Assembly (NCBI GenBank): GCA_026075535.2
Contig: AP026546.1
Location: forward strand, 5,704,001-5,768,000
DNA from: Tricholoma matsutake
Lineage: Eukaryota > Basidiomycota > Agaricomycetes > Agaricales > Tricholomataceae
DNA length: 64,000 bases
Reading direction: 5' to 3'
Of this stretch, positions 23,774 to 35,929 are shown piece by piece (the stretch's first letter is position 1; the number at the start of each line of letters is the position of its first letter). A model generated the notes under the pieces. The model was not told the DNA's origin and searched no databases. It was given only the letters and a program-made list of their open reading frames with translations. Both the position numbers and the translations under genes were made by a program.

Positions 23774-24184
23774 GTAGATTATCCAGTGCTATTTTGCATC
23801 GACATTCTGAGTGCATTTGGAGTGCATCGCATCACAAAATTTGAATCTAGTCATTCAGTTTGCATCAGCTTGCCTAAAGCTGTTGCACACAACCACTTCA
23901 GATGTATATAAAGAGATTTTATAAAGCAAATTTTGGATATCTTCCACCAATCATCTACAACAACTCCCCAAAATTTTGCATGATTCAAAGAACAAGGCAA
24001 AAAGACACAAAAACAAAAGGTATTCAAAATTTGCTCTATAAAATCCCTTCATATACATAATACATCTGAAGTGGTTGTGTGCAACAGCTTTAGGCAAGCT
24101 GGTGTGAACTGAATGACTAGTTTCAAACTTCATAATGTGACATGCTCAGAATATGTTGATGTGAAATAGCACTCAATAATCTAC
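23774..24184. mobile_element. Inverted-repeat MITE in the ILV5 upstream region
   Basis: A 411-bp element whose two arms of about 150 bp are inverted copies. Both ends read GTAGATTAT then two variable bases then AGTGCTATTT. Internally both arms carry TAGTCATTCAGTT, GCTTGCCTAAAGCTGTTGC and ACACAACCACTTCAGATGTA. The centre is about 60 bp of AT-rich single-copy sequence. No transposase frame is present. A target duplication is not obvious, so the exact border may differ by a few bases. It starts 240 bp upstream of the ILV5 ATG and marks the left edge of the transposon block. Confidence 0.8.
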
Positions 24185-24923
24185 TGTAAGAGAATCACTG
24201 TATTCTCTTACCAGCCCTTTCCCAATACATGTTACATGATGATGACTAATACACATAGTCACATGTTGGTTGATCTTTATTGTACGATGTCTTAGATTAT
24301 TATTCCCTTTTGAATCCATACCAAATTCCTGTTTACCTTGTCCCTCACCTCCTGAGTGCCTGAAGTACAGGAGTACTTCAGTTACACTTTTTTTGTTAAA
24401 CATGAACTTGGCCTGGACTCCTGGAACTCCAAAAAGTCTGGACAGAAGACCCTTGGGTGATCAAATTACCTTAATTGCCTTGCATCCACATGACAAAAAC
24501 TGCATAGAAAAACACCATGGAGTATGCTTCCCAATCACCACCACCACCACCAAACAACATGCCAACCATAGGCCACAAGCAGCAAAATTAATCCTTTCTG
24601 GGTAAGAAGCTGCTGGGTAGAGCTGTACCCAAATGTTCAGGCAACTTTCATCCTATCAGAAACCAATGCTTATCAGTGCCCCAATGTTAAGTTCTGAGCT
24701 GAAGGAAGGAAGTCGTCAGATTTCTGGTTGTACCCAGATGGTAGAAGTTGATAAGGATGAATCAAACAAGGAAGGGAACCCGACAGGATTACCGGGGCAA
24801 GGTTCACTTGATGTGCCATACCAAGTGTGGGGACAGAAAGGACTTGGCTTCAACTTATAAGAAGTTGCACCCTTCTCCTCATCAAGTGTCCTAATTTCAA
24901 GACAAGGGTAAGGAGGATGATCA
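24185..24923. other. Unassigned repeat-like DNA
   Basis: Contains a CCACCACCACCACCA run near 24539 and no protein I can identify. Probably a remnant of an older element. Confidence 0.3.
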
Positions 24924-25457
24924 CACAAGAGGCAGAGCAATATATTAGCCTGGAGAATATGCTGAGAATAATAAGAGAAAAAGACACTTTTTCCCTTGGG
25001 AAAAATAAAAGGAACCATCAGTGAAAATATATCATTTTCCCACACTTTTCTCTTTGTTCTTACTCAACTAAAATAACTTATCTATTCCTGAGAGAAAATC
25101 AGGTGAAAATAGAGGGGAAATATCTCTTTTTTTCAACATTTTCTCTATTTTTGGTGAAAATAACATTTTTTCTCCTGATTTTCACAATATTTTCTCCTAG
25201 CAACAGATTAGATATTTTTTCATAGAGAAAAAAGTGGGAATGTATGGGGAAATAACCTTTTTCTCCTTAAGTTTCTCAGGTTTTTCTCCTGGAAACAGGT
25301 TAGTTATTTTTTAGCAACAACCAAAAGGAGAAAAGTGTGGGAAAATAACATATTTTTTACTGATGGTTCCTTTTATTTTTCCCCAGTGAAAAAGTGTCTT
25401 TTTTTCTCATTATTCTCAACATATTCTCTTAGGCAAAATATTGCTTTGCCTCTTGTG
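24924..25457. mobile_element. Non-autonomous TIR element, copy 1
   Basis: 534 bp, ending in CACAAGAGGC...GCCTCTTGTG with long imperfect terminal repeats of about 130 bp (both arms read GAGAATATG, GAGAATAAT, AAAAAGACACTTTTT, AAAAGGAACCATCAGT). TCA lies directly outside both ends, a possible 3-bp target duplication. The interior is T-rich with repeated TTTTCTC motifs and no coding frame. Copy 2 is at 30441-30962 in the same orientation. Confidence 0.85.
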
Positions 25458-25801
25458 TCAGAGGTTCAAAGATTTTCTGGAGAGGATGAGCTAAAGTTTG
25501 AGATAGACTTAAGAGGATATTTGGAGTGTAACTGACTGTTTCATCAAATTGGAAATGAGAGAATTTCATCTTTAGGCAGTGCTGCTGATAGGAGGTGGGC
25601 TGTGATGCAAGGCGGCTGGGAAAGGTGGTGGAAAATGATTGGAATTCTGGTTGGGAAAATTGGTCTTGACAGTATTTCCCCCCTAGTGCCAAGCCTACGA
25701 GGCATGTGAAGGTTTGAATCCAAATCGGGAAATTTTTTTGTTGATTTTGATGGGGTTCCCAGGTCTTCCTACAACCACCACCACCACCACCACTACTCCC
25801 T
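25458..25801. other. Unassigned sequence between TIR element and coiled-coil pseudogene
   Basis: Holds an ACCACCACCACC run at about 25774-25795. No gene is recognised apart from the possible 5' part of the adjacent coiled-coil frame. Confidence 0.3.
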
Positions 25802-26580
25802 TTGATAAGCATATCCTCCGTCCCTTTGCACACAGAAAAGATAGCGGCCCTCAAGGCCCAACAAGAAAAGTTGATGGAGGAGCTTCAGCTCAAAGAGGAG
25901 GCAAGGGAGGCAGAGAAAAGGGCTGCAGAAGAGGAGCGGAAGAAAACTGCTGCTGCCAAGAGGGCAGAGAAAAAGTGGAAAGCTGTGGAGGTGGAGCTGG
26001 AAGAGGCTGAGGGCAGCACCTCCCCCAAGAAGAAAGCAAAAGGAAAGCCATGGGCAGAGGTGGCCAACAGTGAGGCCCATGTGCAGTTACAGGCTGCCAT
26101 CTCTTGTAAAAGGTGAGTCCCACTTTATTATCGTTGCAAATCCATGCTGACTTCTAGTAGATGTTCTAGTCAGAAGTTGTTGTGTTTCTGGATGGGAACC
26201 CAGGGTTGTGCTTGCAAGCCTTGCACAAAGGTGAAGCACAAGTGTGAGGAGGTGGTGTGGGAGGGTCAGGAGTTGCTGGTAGAATCCAGGTTAGGGGACA
26301 ATGAAGGGGTGATGAGCTTGCTGAGGGACTTGGTGGAGGCAGTAAAAGAGGTGAAGAAGGAACTCCGGAGCTCTGGGTGATCAGTGAGGGAGTGCTGGCA
26401 CTCCAGGACTCATTGATGGACATCCAGGGGGCCTTGGATCCAGAGTAGAGGCAGGGGTCTGAGGAGAAAGAGGACAAAAAAGAAGAGGATGAAGAGGAGG
26501 AGGGGTTTGAGGTGCAGGGGGAGCTGCCAGGGCTGGCAGTGGAAGCAGAGGGTGAGGGAGTGAGAGAGGAGTAGGGATCT
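25802..26580 (+). pseudogene. Coiled-coil protein with Cys cluster, TE-associated, broken
   Basis: An open block from 25802 encodes a long charged helix (KIAALKAQQEKLMEEL, REAEKRAAEEERKKTAAAKR) and a KKKAKGKPWAEVA segment. After a probable intron (GTGAGT near 26113) a second block reads GTQGCACKPCTKVKHKCE, a C-x-C-x2-C...C cluster, then VMSLLRDLVEAVKEVKKEL. A stop follows and the acidic tail (EEDEEEEGF) continues in another frame with a further stop. The layout of coiled coil, Cys cluster and acidic tail is common in Agaricomycete repeat-rich regions. Function is not known. Confidence 0.5.
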
Positions 26581-28559
26581 GGCAGGGATCTGATAATATA
26601 GATTTCTTTTTTTATTATTCTTGAATGAATGAGGCTTTGTTTCAAAATGAAGGAGTGTTAATTGGAAAGAGGTCCAGGTTTCCCCAGGTAATGAGTATTG
26701 GAGATGCCAGATGCATCTCCTATAGCAATGCAGTGGATGTGATAGTGATAGCTGTTAAATGTATGATTCACCATCTCTCTATTTTACTTCTATCCTACTT
26801 CTATTCCATGTCCTATCACTTGTAGTTACACTCATGGGCACTTAGAGTAGTTTCCACCTTGTGTTCATCACTGTTTGTTTCACAGTATGTAGACTGCAGA
26901 GTCTGGAGTTTTGCACTCTTCAGTTGCTCACTCTGGACTCCAGGTACTGTACTCCTTATTGTCTCATATAATAACTAGTTGCTCACTCTGGACTCCAGCT
27001 GTTCAGTCTATCTGAGTCTCCCTTCACAGTTGCTAGGTTAAACTGCACTAAAGGCAACCTCAGACTTTAGCAATAGCCTGAGCATGTCTATGTACAGGTG
27101 TGACTCTCTACTAACTATGTGGTCATGTGACTACTGGAGTAGGTGCCCACACACCCTACTCCATCTGCCCACTTCCAAAAAAGGTGATGTCCTCATCGCC
27201 ATGAAAAAAAAGAGAAGCAAACACTAGGTATAGAAATAATATAAACAGTGTAACCAGAAAATTCTATGGGTGATATAAAAATTGAATTAATAAAAGACTC
27301 AACAGGGGGGTGTCCATCCTAAAGCTCGAAGGGCTTGACTCAAGTTGGCAAGGTGGGGGTCACAATCCCAGTCAAGCATTGTAACTCAAGGAGCAGGTAT
27401 GAATATTACTCCAAAGGGGGCGACAATGATGGGTTTGTCTGGTCCAATACCATAGGGATGATGTCGAGTGATGAATGGTCGAACTTGAGACTGAAAAGGC
27501 AAAGCTGAATGCAAGATTTTTCAAGGCTGTGAAAAAAAATGTGGTGGGGCTCTTCGTCACCGAGTCCATCATCATAAGGTCCTGAACAGCTGTGGACAGC
27601 CTGTCTTCAGACTGGAGATATCTCACAGCTGGGTGCTGGGGGCATTTGGTAACAGCACAGCATTGTCAGCCCAGTTGAAATGTGCAGGAGGTGGTGAAAC
27701 GGCTTGTTTGGGGTCGAGCTGGGGTGAGCTGGGGTGTATGGGTGGAGATGGGGGCCTAGACAGTGAACCGGGGGTGTCTGTGATACAGCATCTGGACAGA
27801 GAGTAAAAAGGTTTGGAAAGAAATTGCTGTGGTACCTTGATTCGTTATCCTTTGAGAACAAGGCTCACCAATATTGGGCCAGAACTTGGAGACCTGAAAT
27901 GCTTTTAGGAAAAGAAAATATGATATGACAAGATTGCTAACTCATTGACATGTGAACTGGTGAACTCTACCTTTAATTCATCAAGCTCAAGGAAATGGAA
28001 TGAATTGAGCCAAAATGTAGACTGATTTGCATGATTCACAAAATAATAGCTTATTTCCCCACTTTTCCAGCAATTTTCCAGGGATCCAGAACGAGAACAG
28101 GATCTGCTTTGTCTGCATCATCAATTGACCATCTTGAATTTTGCAACACTGAACTTGTGGTATATGCTTACAGGGTGATAGAAATAAAGAGCTCCCTTGG
28201 GATGTTTCATTGGTTGCCAACCAGAGGGTAGATTGGGCCTTTTACATCATTAATGTAGTCAGTGGGAATGACCTTATCAAAACTTATGCTGAACATTTTA
28301 AGGGTGATTGGATGACTAAGCAGCCATCAGTTGGCCTCAGCTATTTGCCATGAGGGTCTGATGCCAAACATTGCCCATGCATGCTTCCTCGCACAGACTC
28401 CAGTCATGTCTTGAGGTGCCCTTGTGCTACCCAGTGGAGACCTAGAGAGTTGTAGATAATATGTGCCTATGTACTGCTACAAATAAAACAGTCTCAGTTG
28501 CTATATAAATTCTGCCTGCCCTGGCACCTCCTCAGGCAGAACTGAAGCTGATTATACCC
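26581..28559. other. Unassigned, mostly repeat-like
   Basis: Around 26,870-27,190 a repeated GTTGCTCACTCTGGACTCCAG motif occurs twice and the segment reads like an LTR or LTR relic on the minus strand, but I could not find matching ends. Open frames at 27372-27861 (minus) have no recognised family. Confidence 0.3.
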
Positions 28560-28725
28560 TAGGCTTGGGGGATAAGTGAGAGATAAGTGTCGATTTGAGG
28601 GCTAAGTAACTTATTCCAGATTGATTTAATGTGAACCAATTCAATTTAGGCTTAATTTAAGCTTGATTTTAAAAAAATCAGCTCATTTCTCAGTTTGATG
28701 TAGGGCAAGCGAGCTCAGCTATCTG
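28560..28725 (+). repeat. Dispersed repeat copy, homologous to 10197-10375
   Basis: Reads GGGCTAAGTAACTTATTCC, GTGAACCAATTCAATTTAGG and CTTAATTTAAGCTTGATTTT, the reverse complement order of the copy near 10.2 kb. Confidence 0.7.
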
Positions 28726-30440
28726 ACATGCTCTTAATTCAGTCACATGCATCTCCACCAGGTGATAGGTACCTTGATCTAATAATAACACCTGCTAATG
28801 AGGGGGAGTTGCTTCTCGTGAGGATTTGAGCTGAGCAGCAAATAATAGATAATGACCTGCTCCCACAGTTGTTCTACTACCCATTAGGCAGCATATTCTC
28901 AGTCTTTACAATAAAGTTTTAATGAGCTTCCTGGCCTAAGGGTTGGTTATTGCTTACATGCATGCACATACTGTGGATTGAGGGAAAAGGCTGCACCATG
29001 AGGACAGACTGCCAGATATGTCGTGATGCAACTGATGGCCTTGATGGCCTTGGGACAAGCAATGCATGGCAATCGCTGAATTTACCTCAATTTAATACCT
29101 TAAATCGAATCGAATATACACACTTACAATGAAAAAAAAAAAAAGATTTGGTAAGTGGGTGGTAAATACTGGTTCAGATTCTTTTTCCCTGGTAATATTC
29201 TCAACAATAACTCCAATAATTGAACGTTCAAGATTTCATTTCTCTGATATCTCTGAAATTTAATCGCCAACAGATTTTCAACTATGTTACATATGTCACA
29301 GGTAGGGTTGTGGGCCAGAAATCTGCACCAAACTCACATTTAGTTTGGGAGTTTTCAAGTAGTAGGTGATGGTGCATCTGTCATGGCTGAGCCCAAGACT
29401 TGGGGAGAGCTGGGGTCATGAGGTTGTGAGTTCAGCTTGCTGGGATAGATTCAGGTGCCATCCAAGTGGGGATATGTAAGAACTTGAGAGGATGACCTTG
29501 TTCATCCACTACCATTCTGAGTGGCAGCTGTGAGCTAGGCCAGAAATGTGAAGGCATGATGGCTGATCAGTCTGTGTGGCAAAAGCATGACTGGTAGTTA
29601 CAGTTTCATCACACGTTCAATTTGGACAGGAGAGAGGTGATAAAATGAAACTGGATTCTGAAGAGTAGACTACAAGTACATAGAGTTTTTATACTGTAGG
29701 ATAAATAGGGGTTCATAAGTTAAATATAAAACAGGGGTGAAGGCAGTATCATAGCCAAAGAAATAGTGGGTAAGGAGAGTGATGAAATAAATAAGAAACA
29801 CTGTCCATTTGCAGTTGGTTAGGGTTGTGTTTGTCACATATGTCCTCCAGTGGTTGACACAGTGAACCACTCAGTTTGCCCCAGCTGTGGTGGGGGCAGA
29901 AGACTTCTCCATGACCACAGCTTCCTTCTTCTTCTTGGAAGCATCCTTCAGAGCTTTGATAGCCTCAAGAATCTCTTGGGGACTTGGTGTCTAAAATCAA
30001 TTGCTCATTGTCAATCTCCATTGTGTTTGGCTCATCGTGTGCACTGTTTGCAGCAGCACCAGTGCATTTTGCAGTGCATGCTTGTTGTCATTTGTCACTG
30101 GGGTGAATCTGAGGGACCTCAGAAGGATACAGTGAGCCCCGTTTCACATGCCGAGCTATTGCAGCGTCTTTCCCTTTAAGAAATTGTGTGGCTGTGTGCA
30201 ACAACAAGCGCATGATGGTAGCCTGTTTGTGGCTAGAGTATGTGGTTCTGCCATTGGAGTGGAACTTGATGAAAGAGGTGTAGCTAGCAGCATCGGTGGA
30301 ATTGGGAGGTGCATTTCATGGGATGCACCCATCTGTCGACATGTGTGCTGAGTGCTGAGTACCTTGTTTCCCAAGTTGGAAAGACTTGTAAGTGGGTACT
30401 ATTCCTGTTGCCACACATTCTATGGTTTTCTGATTGATCA
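28726..30440. other. Unassigned decayed repeat DNA
   Basis: No protein family recognised. On the minus strand near 29,990-29,880 a short frame reads SPQEILEAIKALKDASKKKK, a plausible exon end of a lost gene or element. The rest has no supported content. Confidence 0.3.
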
Positions 30441-30962
30441 CACAAGAGGCAGAGCAATATATTAGCCTGGAGAATATGCTGAGAATAATAAGAGAAAAAG
30501 ACACTTTTTCCCATGGGAAAAATAAAAGGAACCATCAGTGAAAATGTGTTATTTTCCCACACTTCTTACTCAACTAAAATAACTTATCTATTCCTGAGAG
30601 AAAATCAGGTGAAAATAGAGGGGAAATATCTCTTTTTTTCAACATTTTCTCTATTTTTGGTGAAAATAACATTTTTTCTCCTGATTTTCACAACATTTTC
30701 TCCTAGCAACAGATTAGATATTTTTTCATAGAGAAAAAAGTGGGAATGTATAGGGAAATAACCTTTTTCTCCTTAAGTTTCTCAGGTTTTTCTCCTGGAA
30801 ACAGGTTAGCTATTGTTCAGCAACAACCAAAAGGAGAAAAGTGTGGAAAAATAACATATTTTTACTGATGGTTCCTTTTATTTTTCCCTAGTAAAAAAGT
30901 GTCTTTTTTTCTTATTATTCTCAACATATTCTCTTAGGCAAAATATTGCTTTGCCTCTTGTG
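30441..30962. mobile_element. Non-autonomous TIR element, copy 2
   Basis: 522 bp, same orientation and over 90% alike by eye to 24924-25457, including the CACAAGAGGC / GCCTCTTGTG ends and the T-rich interior. TCA again abuts both ends (30438-30440 and 30963-30965). Confidence 0.85.
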
Positions 30963-31179
30963 TCATGCTAAACTGGATTTGGCAGCTGCTGGCAGGACTG
31001 TTGAAAAAGTGGGCAAATGTTTCATACCCTGCAGGCTCTGCAGTAGTGATGTTTCTGTTGCAGATTTTTTGATCATAGTCAATGAAGCCATGTATGTCGT
31101 TATCAGTAGCGGTAATCAAGTGGTTGGCATCATTGTGGTTAGTGAGGGTGAAGGTCCCATCAGGTGAATGTCAGAGGTT

Positions 31180-33150
31180 GAGATGGGAAATGGCAGAGCA
31201 GTCAATGATGAGGGACATGGAGCTGAGAATGAGGGAGGATGCCAAAGCAAGTCTGGGGTCTGTGGATGGGAGTGTAGGAGGGGGACCATTTGTATTATCT
31301 GGTCCATTAGCACCCATAGTAGCCCCTGGTAGAGATGGGGTGATCCTTGGTAGCTCATGGATTTTTTCAATTCCCAATAACTTGAAATATGCTCCAAGTG
31401 CATCAAGGTGACATCACCAGACTTCCACCTCATTTTGAAGATAGCATCAGTCCTAGCACCAACATCCTCTTCAATATGCTCAATGGCCCATTCACCATCA
31501 GGCATGTCCTGATTTCCTAATTGGGTATCTAAGTGCCCTGGAAATAACTGATTGTCATTTGGCATATGAATTCTTAACAAGGATGCATGGTATACATCAT
31601 GCACACCTCTAGGGCAAGGCAGGGGTTACCCCTGGGTGTCAAATCTCATACCCTTACCCCTACCCCTGAACACCCTACCCTTAGGAGTAAGGGTATGGAA
31701 ACATATAAGGGTTGCCAAGGGTATGGGAGGGTTTGTCAAGGGTACAAGGGTTTGGCACAAAATCAACATATTTAGGGCAGAATTCATTTGAAAAGTGTTG
31801 ATAACTATTGTATTTACTATTAATATTGCATATTAATACCTCTTATTAACATATGAAAGCCATTATCATGTTGGACAATTCCAAAATCTGAATTTAATTG
31901 ATGAAAATCTTGAATATGAGTCTTTGTAGCTGAAAAAATCAGATGATATTCTTACATAAGCATACCCCTGGCATACCCCTGCACCCTTAGTAAGGGTACA
32001 GGAGTATGCAAGAGTATGAACTTCCAAACCCCTTACCCCTCTTAGCCCAAAAACACAAGGGTATACTCCTACCCCTGCCTTGCCTTACACACCTCTTTGC
32101 TTTAGGTGAGTAGGTAACTCAACCCTATAGGAATAATTGCCAAAGTCCTCTTGAATTTTGTAGGGACCAATATATTTAGGTATGAGCTTTCATGCATACC
32201 TTTTTGGAAAGAAGATATTTTTAGTTGAAATATATAAATCTCCAGTTACAAAGGGGCTCATATGGCACTGTTTGTTGGCATCACAGGTCTGCTTTACTCG
32301 TGCAGCCAATATACTGTTATGCACCTGTATCAATGCCAGTTTGCATTGTAGAGCAAAGTTCTGGACACTGAAATACTTGTTAGGGTCCAAATATTTCCAT
32401 ATCATTGATCTCAGCATGCACCCAGCATTCAGGAAGAAAAGTGCAAATCCCATACTTTCAGATTGGGTGGAATTGATGGTAAATTCCACTGCAGGTAATT
32501 TTGTGACCCAGTCCCTTTGATCTGGGCTGATACATTGGTGCAACATTTGTGTCACTGTTCTGTTCGCACATTCAGTGGAGCCATCTGTCTGTGGGTGATA
32601 GGCACTTGACATTTTTAGCTTTGTGCTGATTAGTTTGTGTAGGTGCTGCCAGGATTCACCAGTAAACAGCATGTCTCTATCATTTATAATGTACTTGGGG
32701 AAACCATGTAGCTTATATATATATTCAAACATGAGTTCAGCAATTTGCCGAGCAATGTAATCTGTTCTACTTGGTATAAGATGTACCATTGCAGTCAATA
32801 AGTCAATTATAACAGTAATTGAATCAAATGTTCCATCTCTATTTTTAGACTCAGGCAAAGGGTCAATAAAGTCAACTCCAATCGATTCCCAAGGTTGCAT
32901 TGGAATCGGAAGTGGATTCAGCAAGCCATATGGCTTTTGATTGGCTGGCTTGCTCCCTTTACAGATTTGGCAAGTTTCACAGTAGATTCTTGTGTCATTT
33001 ACCATTTCTTTTCACCACATGTGGTCCCAAAGATAATCAAGAGTTTTGTGGGTGCCTAAGTGAGATAGTAAGGAGTGTGCCTCTCATGAGTCATCCAATG
33101 TCATGGCTCCAATGTCAAGAAGTCTGACATCATAGAATGCTGTGGCGCAG
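31180..33150 (-). pseudogene. Ty3/gypsy polyprotein fragment: zinc-binding domain, integrase and C-terminal domain
   Basis: Read from about 33,150 down. HKTLDYLWDHMW then a stop (TGG to TGA) then KEMVNDTRIYCETCQICKG is the HHCC zinc-binding region. The integrase core has the DD35E triad: D in GVDFIDPLP, D in IINDRDMLF and E in DGSTECANRT, the last two 36 residues apart. After KRYA a TGA interrupts KLIPKYIGPYKIQEDFGN, typical of the integrase C-terminal region. The frame RVELPTHLKQRGV is cut by the 478-bp MITE at 31610-32087 and resumes as HDVYHASLLRIHMPNDNQ, then GEWAIEHIEEDV...WKSGDVTLMHLEHI, a chromodomain-like tail. At least three in-frame stops make it a dead copy; reverse transcriptase is not present here. 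Confidence 0.85.
31610..32087. mobile_element. hAT-type MITE inserted in the gypsy integrase
   Basis: 478 bp. Ends are TAGGGCAAGGCAGGGGT and, reverse-complemented, TAAGGCAAGGCAGGGGT. The 8-bp target duplication CACACCTC lies at 31602-31609 and 32088-32095. Many subterminal AAGGGTA / TACCCTT and CCCCT motifs occur in both orientations. Removing the element and one duplication restores the host frame (LKQRG into VHDVYH), which confirms the borders. Confidence 0.93.
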
Positions 33151-34477
33151 CATGTTGATCGACAGGAGTCAGATCAGGGGGTGTCTCCATTGAAAATAAA
33201 TTGCATCGTGTCAGGAAGGAAAAATGAATTGCTTGGCCTTATGGGTTCTGATAGCAAAATCATAACATTTACTCCATGGCAATTTTATAGTACATCAGTT
33301 GGTAAAATGGCCAATATTGACTACCAAAATAAATTGCAAATACTTAGTGAGATGGATATATAGAAAATAAAAATAGAACTCTATTTAAAAATCATAAATT
33401 TTAGTGGACTACTATTAAGGGTGAAGCCTCAACTACTCAATTTAGTTGATGTCATTCAACGAGGTGCTTCCTTGATGAGTCATTTGGCACTAGTCTTACT
33501 CAGAGCATTCAATGTAAAGTGGGTGGTGTCCTCTAGCAGGTCTTCTGCATAGAGTCATTTGGATTCATGCATTAAGAGGTTCCTTAGTGGTTTTGAGTAA
33601 ATTCATGAGTTATGAGTAAATTTATGAGTTATGAGTTAAGACTGTAGATTGCCTTATATTTTACACACCAAAGAAATTTAGATCACATATGGGCATTCAG
33701 AACACCTGTATATAATGTGCTACTATAATATTTTAGTCAAATTCAGAAATCTTATACTTGCATATGAAAGGATTGGTCACATATAAAAAATCATAATTCA
33801 TCTTCATCAAATATAAAACATGATACCACTGCTATTTAGATATCTGCTTGTGATTGCCTGCAGTCACATAATGAAACCTGGATGCCCACATGCAAGTTGC
33901 TTTTTTGCTTGTGACTCAACTACAATCCAACTACATCAAATGTAAAATATGACACTGCCACTATTTATACATCAAAATCCCACTATTGATCCAATAATAC
34001 CTGTTATCTCTGTCCATTTAATTCCAAATTAAAACAAGCAAGATAAAATAAAGAGATCCATAAAGAACAAAAACAAAAACAAAATTCTTTTAATTTAATA
34101 TTTGGATATATAATAACTTTTAATTTAAGCAATCAGAGTAAATATTTCTATGTTTTTAAAGTTATTATCAAGATAATATAAAAATATAAAATATAAAATA
34201 AACATAATAATTAAATCAAATTAAAATTTTTTTGTTTAGTAAATAAAACATAATTTTTCAATCTCAAAAAATAAAAATAAAAATAAATAAATTTCAACAT
34301 TTTCCTTTTTATTTGGCAGATCCTTCTACATACAATAGTGCTGTTATGTCATTCAAACATAGATAGAATAGTGGTCAAAATCTTTTTTTGAATAGCTTAA
34401 AGTCAGAAGAAATTTCAACAAATGCTGATTGTTATAAGTCTGGCCCCACAGACTCATGACATTACAACAAGTTAATT
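33151..34477. other. AT-rich decayed DNA, no gene
   Basis: Very AT-rich, especially 34,080-34,310, with short AAATAAAA runs. No frame or repeat border that I can support. Confidence 0.35.
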
Positions 34478-34780
34478 TACCTATGCCACCATTACACACT
34501 TTCACAGTGCCAGCACACCACACACATTGCTGACACAACCACCCTCACTGCTGACACAGCTACCGGCAATAGCACAGCCACCTACAGTGTATAAACAACT
34601 CACCAACACTAGACATACTAATGTCTATATTACTATACCACTGTTACACACTTCCATGGTGCCGGCACAGCCACACACATTGCTGTTACAACAACCCTCA
34701 CCACTGGTGATAGCATAGCCACCTATGGCATATAAACAACTTACCAATACCAGATATACCAATGTCTATATTGCAGTGAA
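34478..34780 (+). repeat. Tandem duplication, about 150-bp unit
   Basis: Two diverged head-to-tail copies: each runs from a CACACTTYCAYRGTGCCRGCACA motif through ACACATTGCTG, AGCCACCTA and ATAAACAACT to AATGTCTATATT. They differ at many positions, so the duplication is old. Confidence 0.65.
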
Positions 34781-34980
34781 TTATGGCTACCCTATGCTAC
34801 CAATACACTCTTATAGCACCAATACAGCTACACATATCACCGATACAATCACTCTTGCTGCTGGCACAGCCACCAGCAAATATGACAACAACAACTGGCA
34901 ACATGCATCCTGGCAATGGTACTATACATCCTTATTACTCTTCTATCCACATCCAGCAGTGCCAACATTATTCTATTGAT

Positions 34981-35155
34981 GTGGTACTTTCCTATTATGT
35001 GACTATGCCTGATGTGGCCTTCTCAAAGCACATACTATGCTTGATGTGGCCTTTTACTTACACAGTCGATCTTTTTCTTATATATTATTTATTTTTTATT
35101 TCTTAACCTTTGTTCTTACTTCTATGCAATGAAGGTATAGTAACTTTCTATTTTT
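34981..35155 (+). repeat. Dispersed repeat copy, homologous to 62958-63115
   Basis: Shares with the 63-kb copy TGTGACTATGCC, ATG-YGGCCTTC twice, ACTTACA-GGTCGATCTTTT-like and CCTTTGTTC-TACTTC-ATGCAA in the same order and orientation. Confidence 0.7.
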
Positions 35156-35929
35156 TTACTTGAGGGTGAGGGCCAATTCTGGCGGAGAACTTGTTGTATT
35201 TCAGAAATCACATCTATGTTCCCAATGACCTTATGATCTATAATCAAATAATGCTAAATACCTAACAATATTTGATAATAAAAAACCCAATAGTATGTAA
35301 AGAAATAAAAAATATTAAATTAGCTCAAGAAGCTGATTAGAATGATATATAAAACATAAAATACAGGATGTAAACTTTATATTTAGCTCTGATAAATAAT
35401 ACCAAATAGTGAAAACCATTATGTTAATAATGCATCAATGATATTCTGTTTTATTACAAGTTAAATATTAGAGAAGATATAGCTTATTTTTATTAATAAC
35501 AAATAATAACAAATATCTCTTGATTCTGTTCTAGCAATGTGGATTTTTGTTGGACTTCCAACTATTTTCCACCAAGGTTACCTAGTAATGATTGGCATAG
35601 CATTAGTATTTTAGATATAGTTTCCATTTCTATGATATCTCCACTACTTTGTTCTCCACTGGTCAGAATCTGACCTAACTCTGCTCTTTAGTCTTTAACC
35701 TATTTACTTCTGTTTGTATTCTTCAGTTCATAAAGCAACCAAGTTTACCCATCTCAATCTCTAGTCTCCTCTCCTGTCTTAGACTTCTTCTCAAACTCTG
35801 ATATTCTTATATTTACCTTTGTCTTGAAATTAGACACTGACAAGGTGAAGGGCACAATTTCTTATAAGTTGAAGCCAAGTCCTCTCTGATACACCATCCA
35901 ATATGAGTCTGACAGACTTCCACCTTTAA
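35156..35929. other. AT-rich DNA, no gene
   Basis: No supported coding or RNA gene. Probably decayed repeat. Confidence 0.3.

Noticed and set aside
24716..25045. Minus-strand frame reading IFSLMVPFIFPKGKSVFFSY and a near-copy at 30284-30562
   Set aside because: Lies across the terminal inverted repeat of the 0.5-kb TIR element; the repeated frame reflects the duplicated element, not a gene.
26870..27190. LTR of a gypsy element on the minus strand
   Set aside because: LTR-like look and a repeated 21-bp motif, but no TG...CA ends with a target duplication and no adjacent pol were found.
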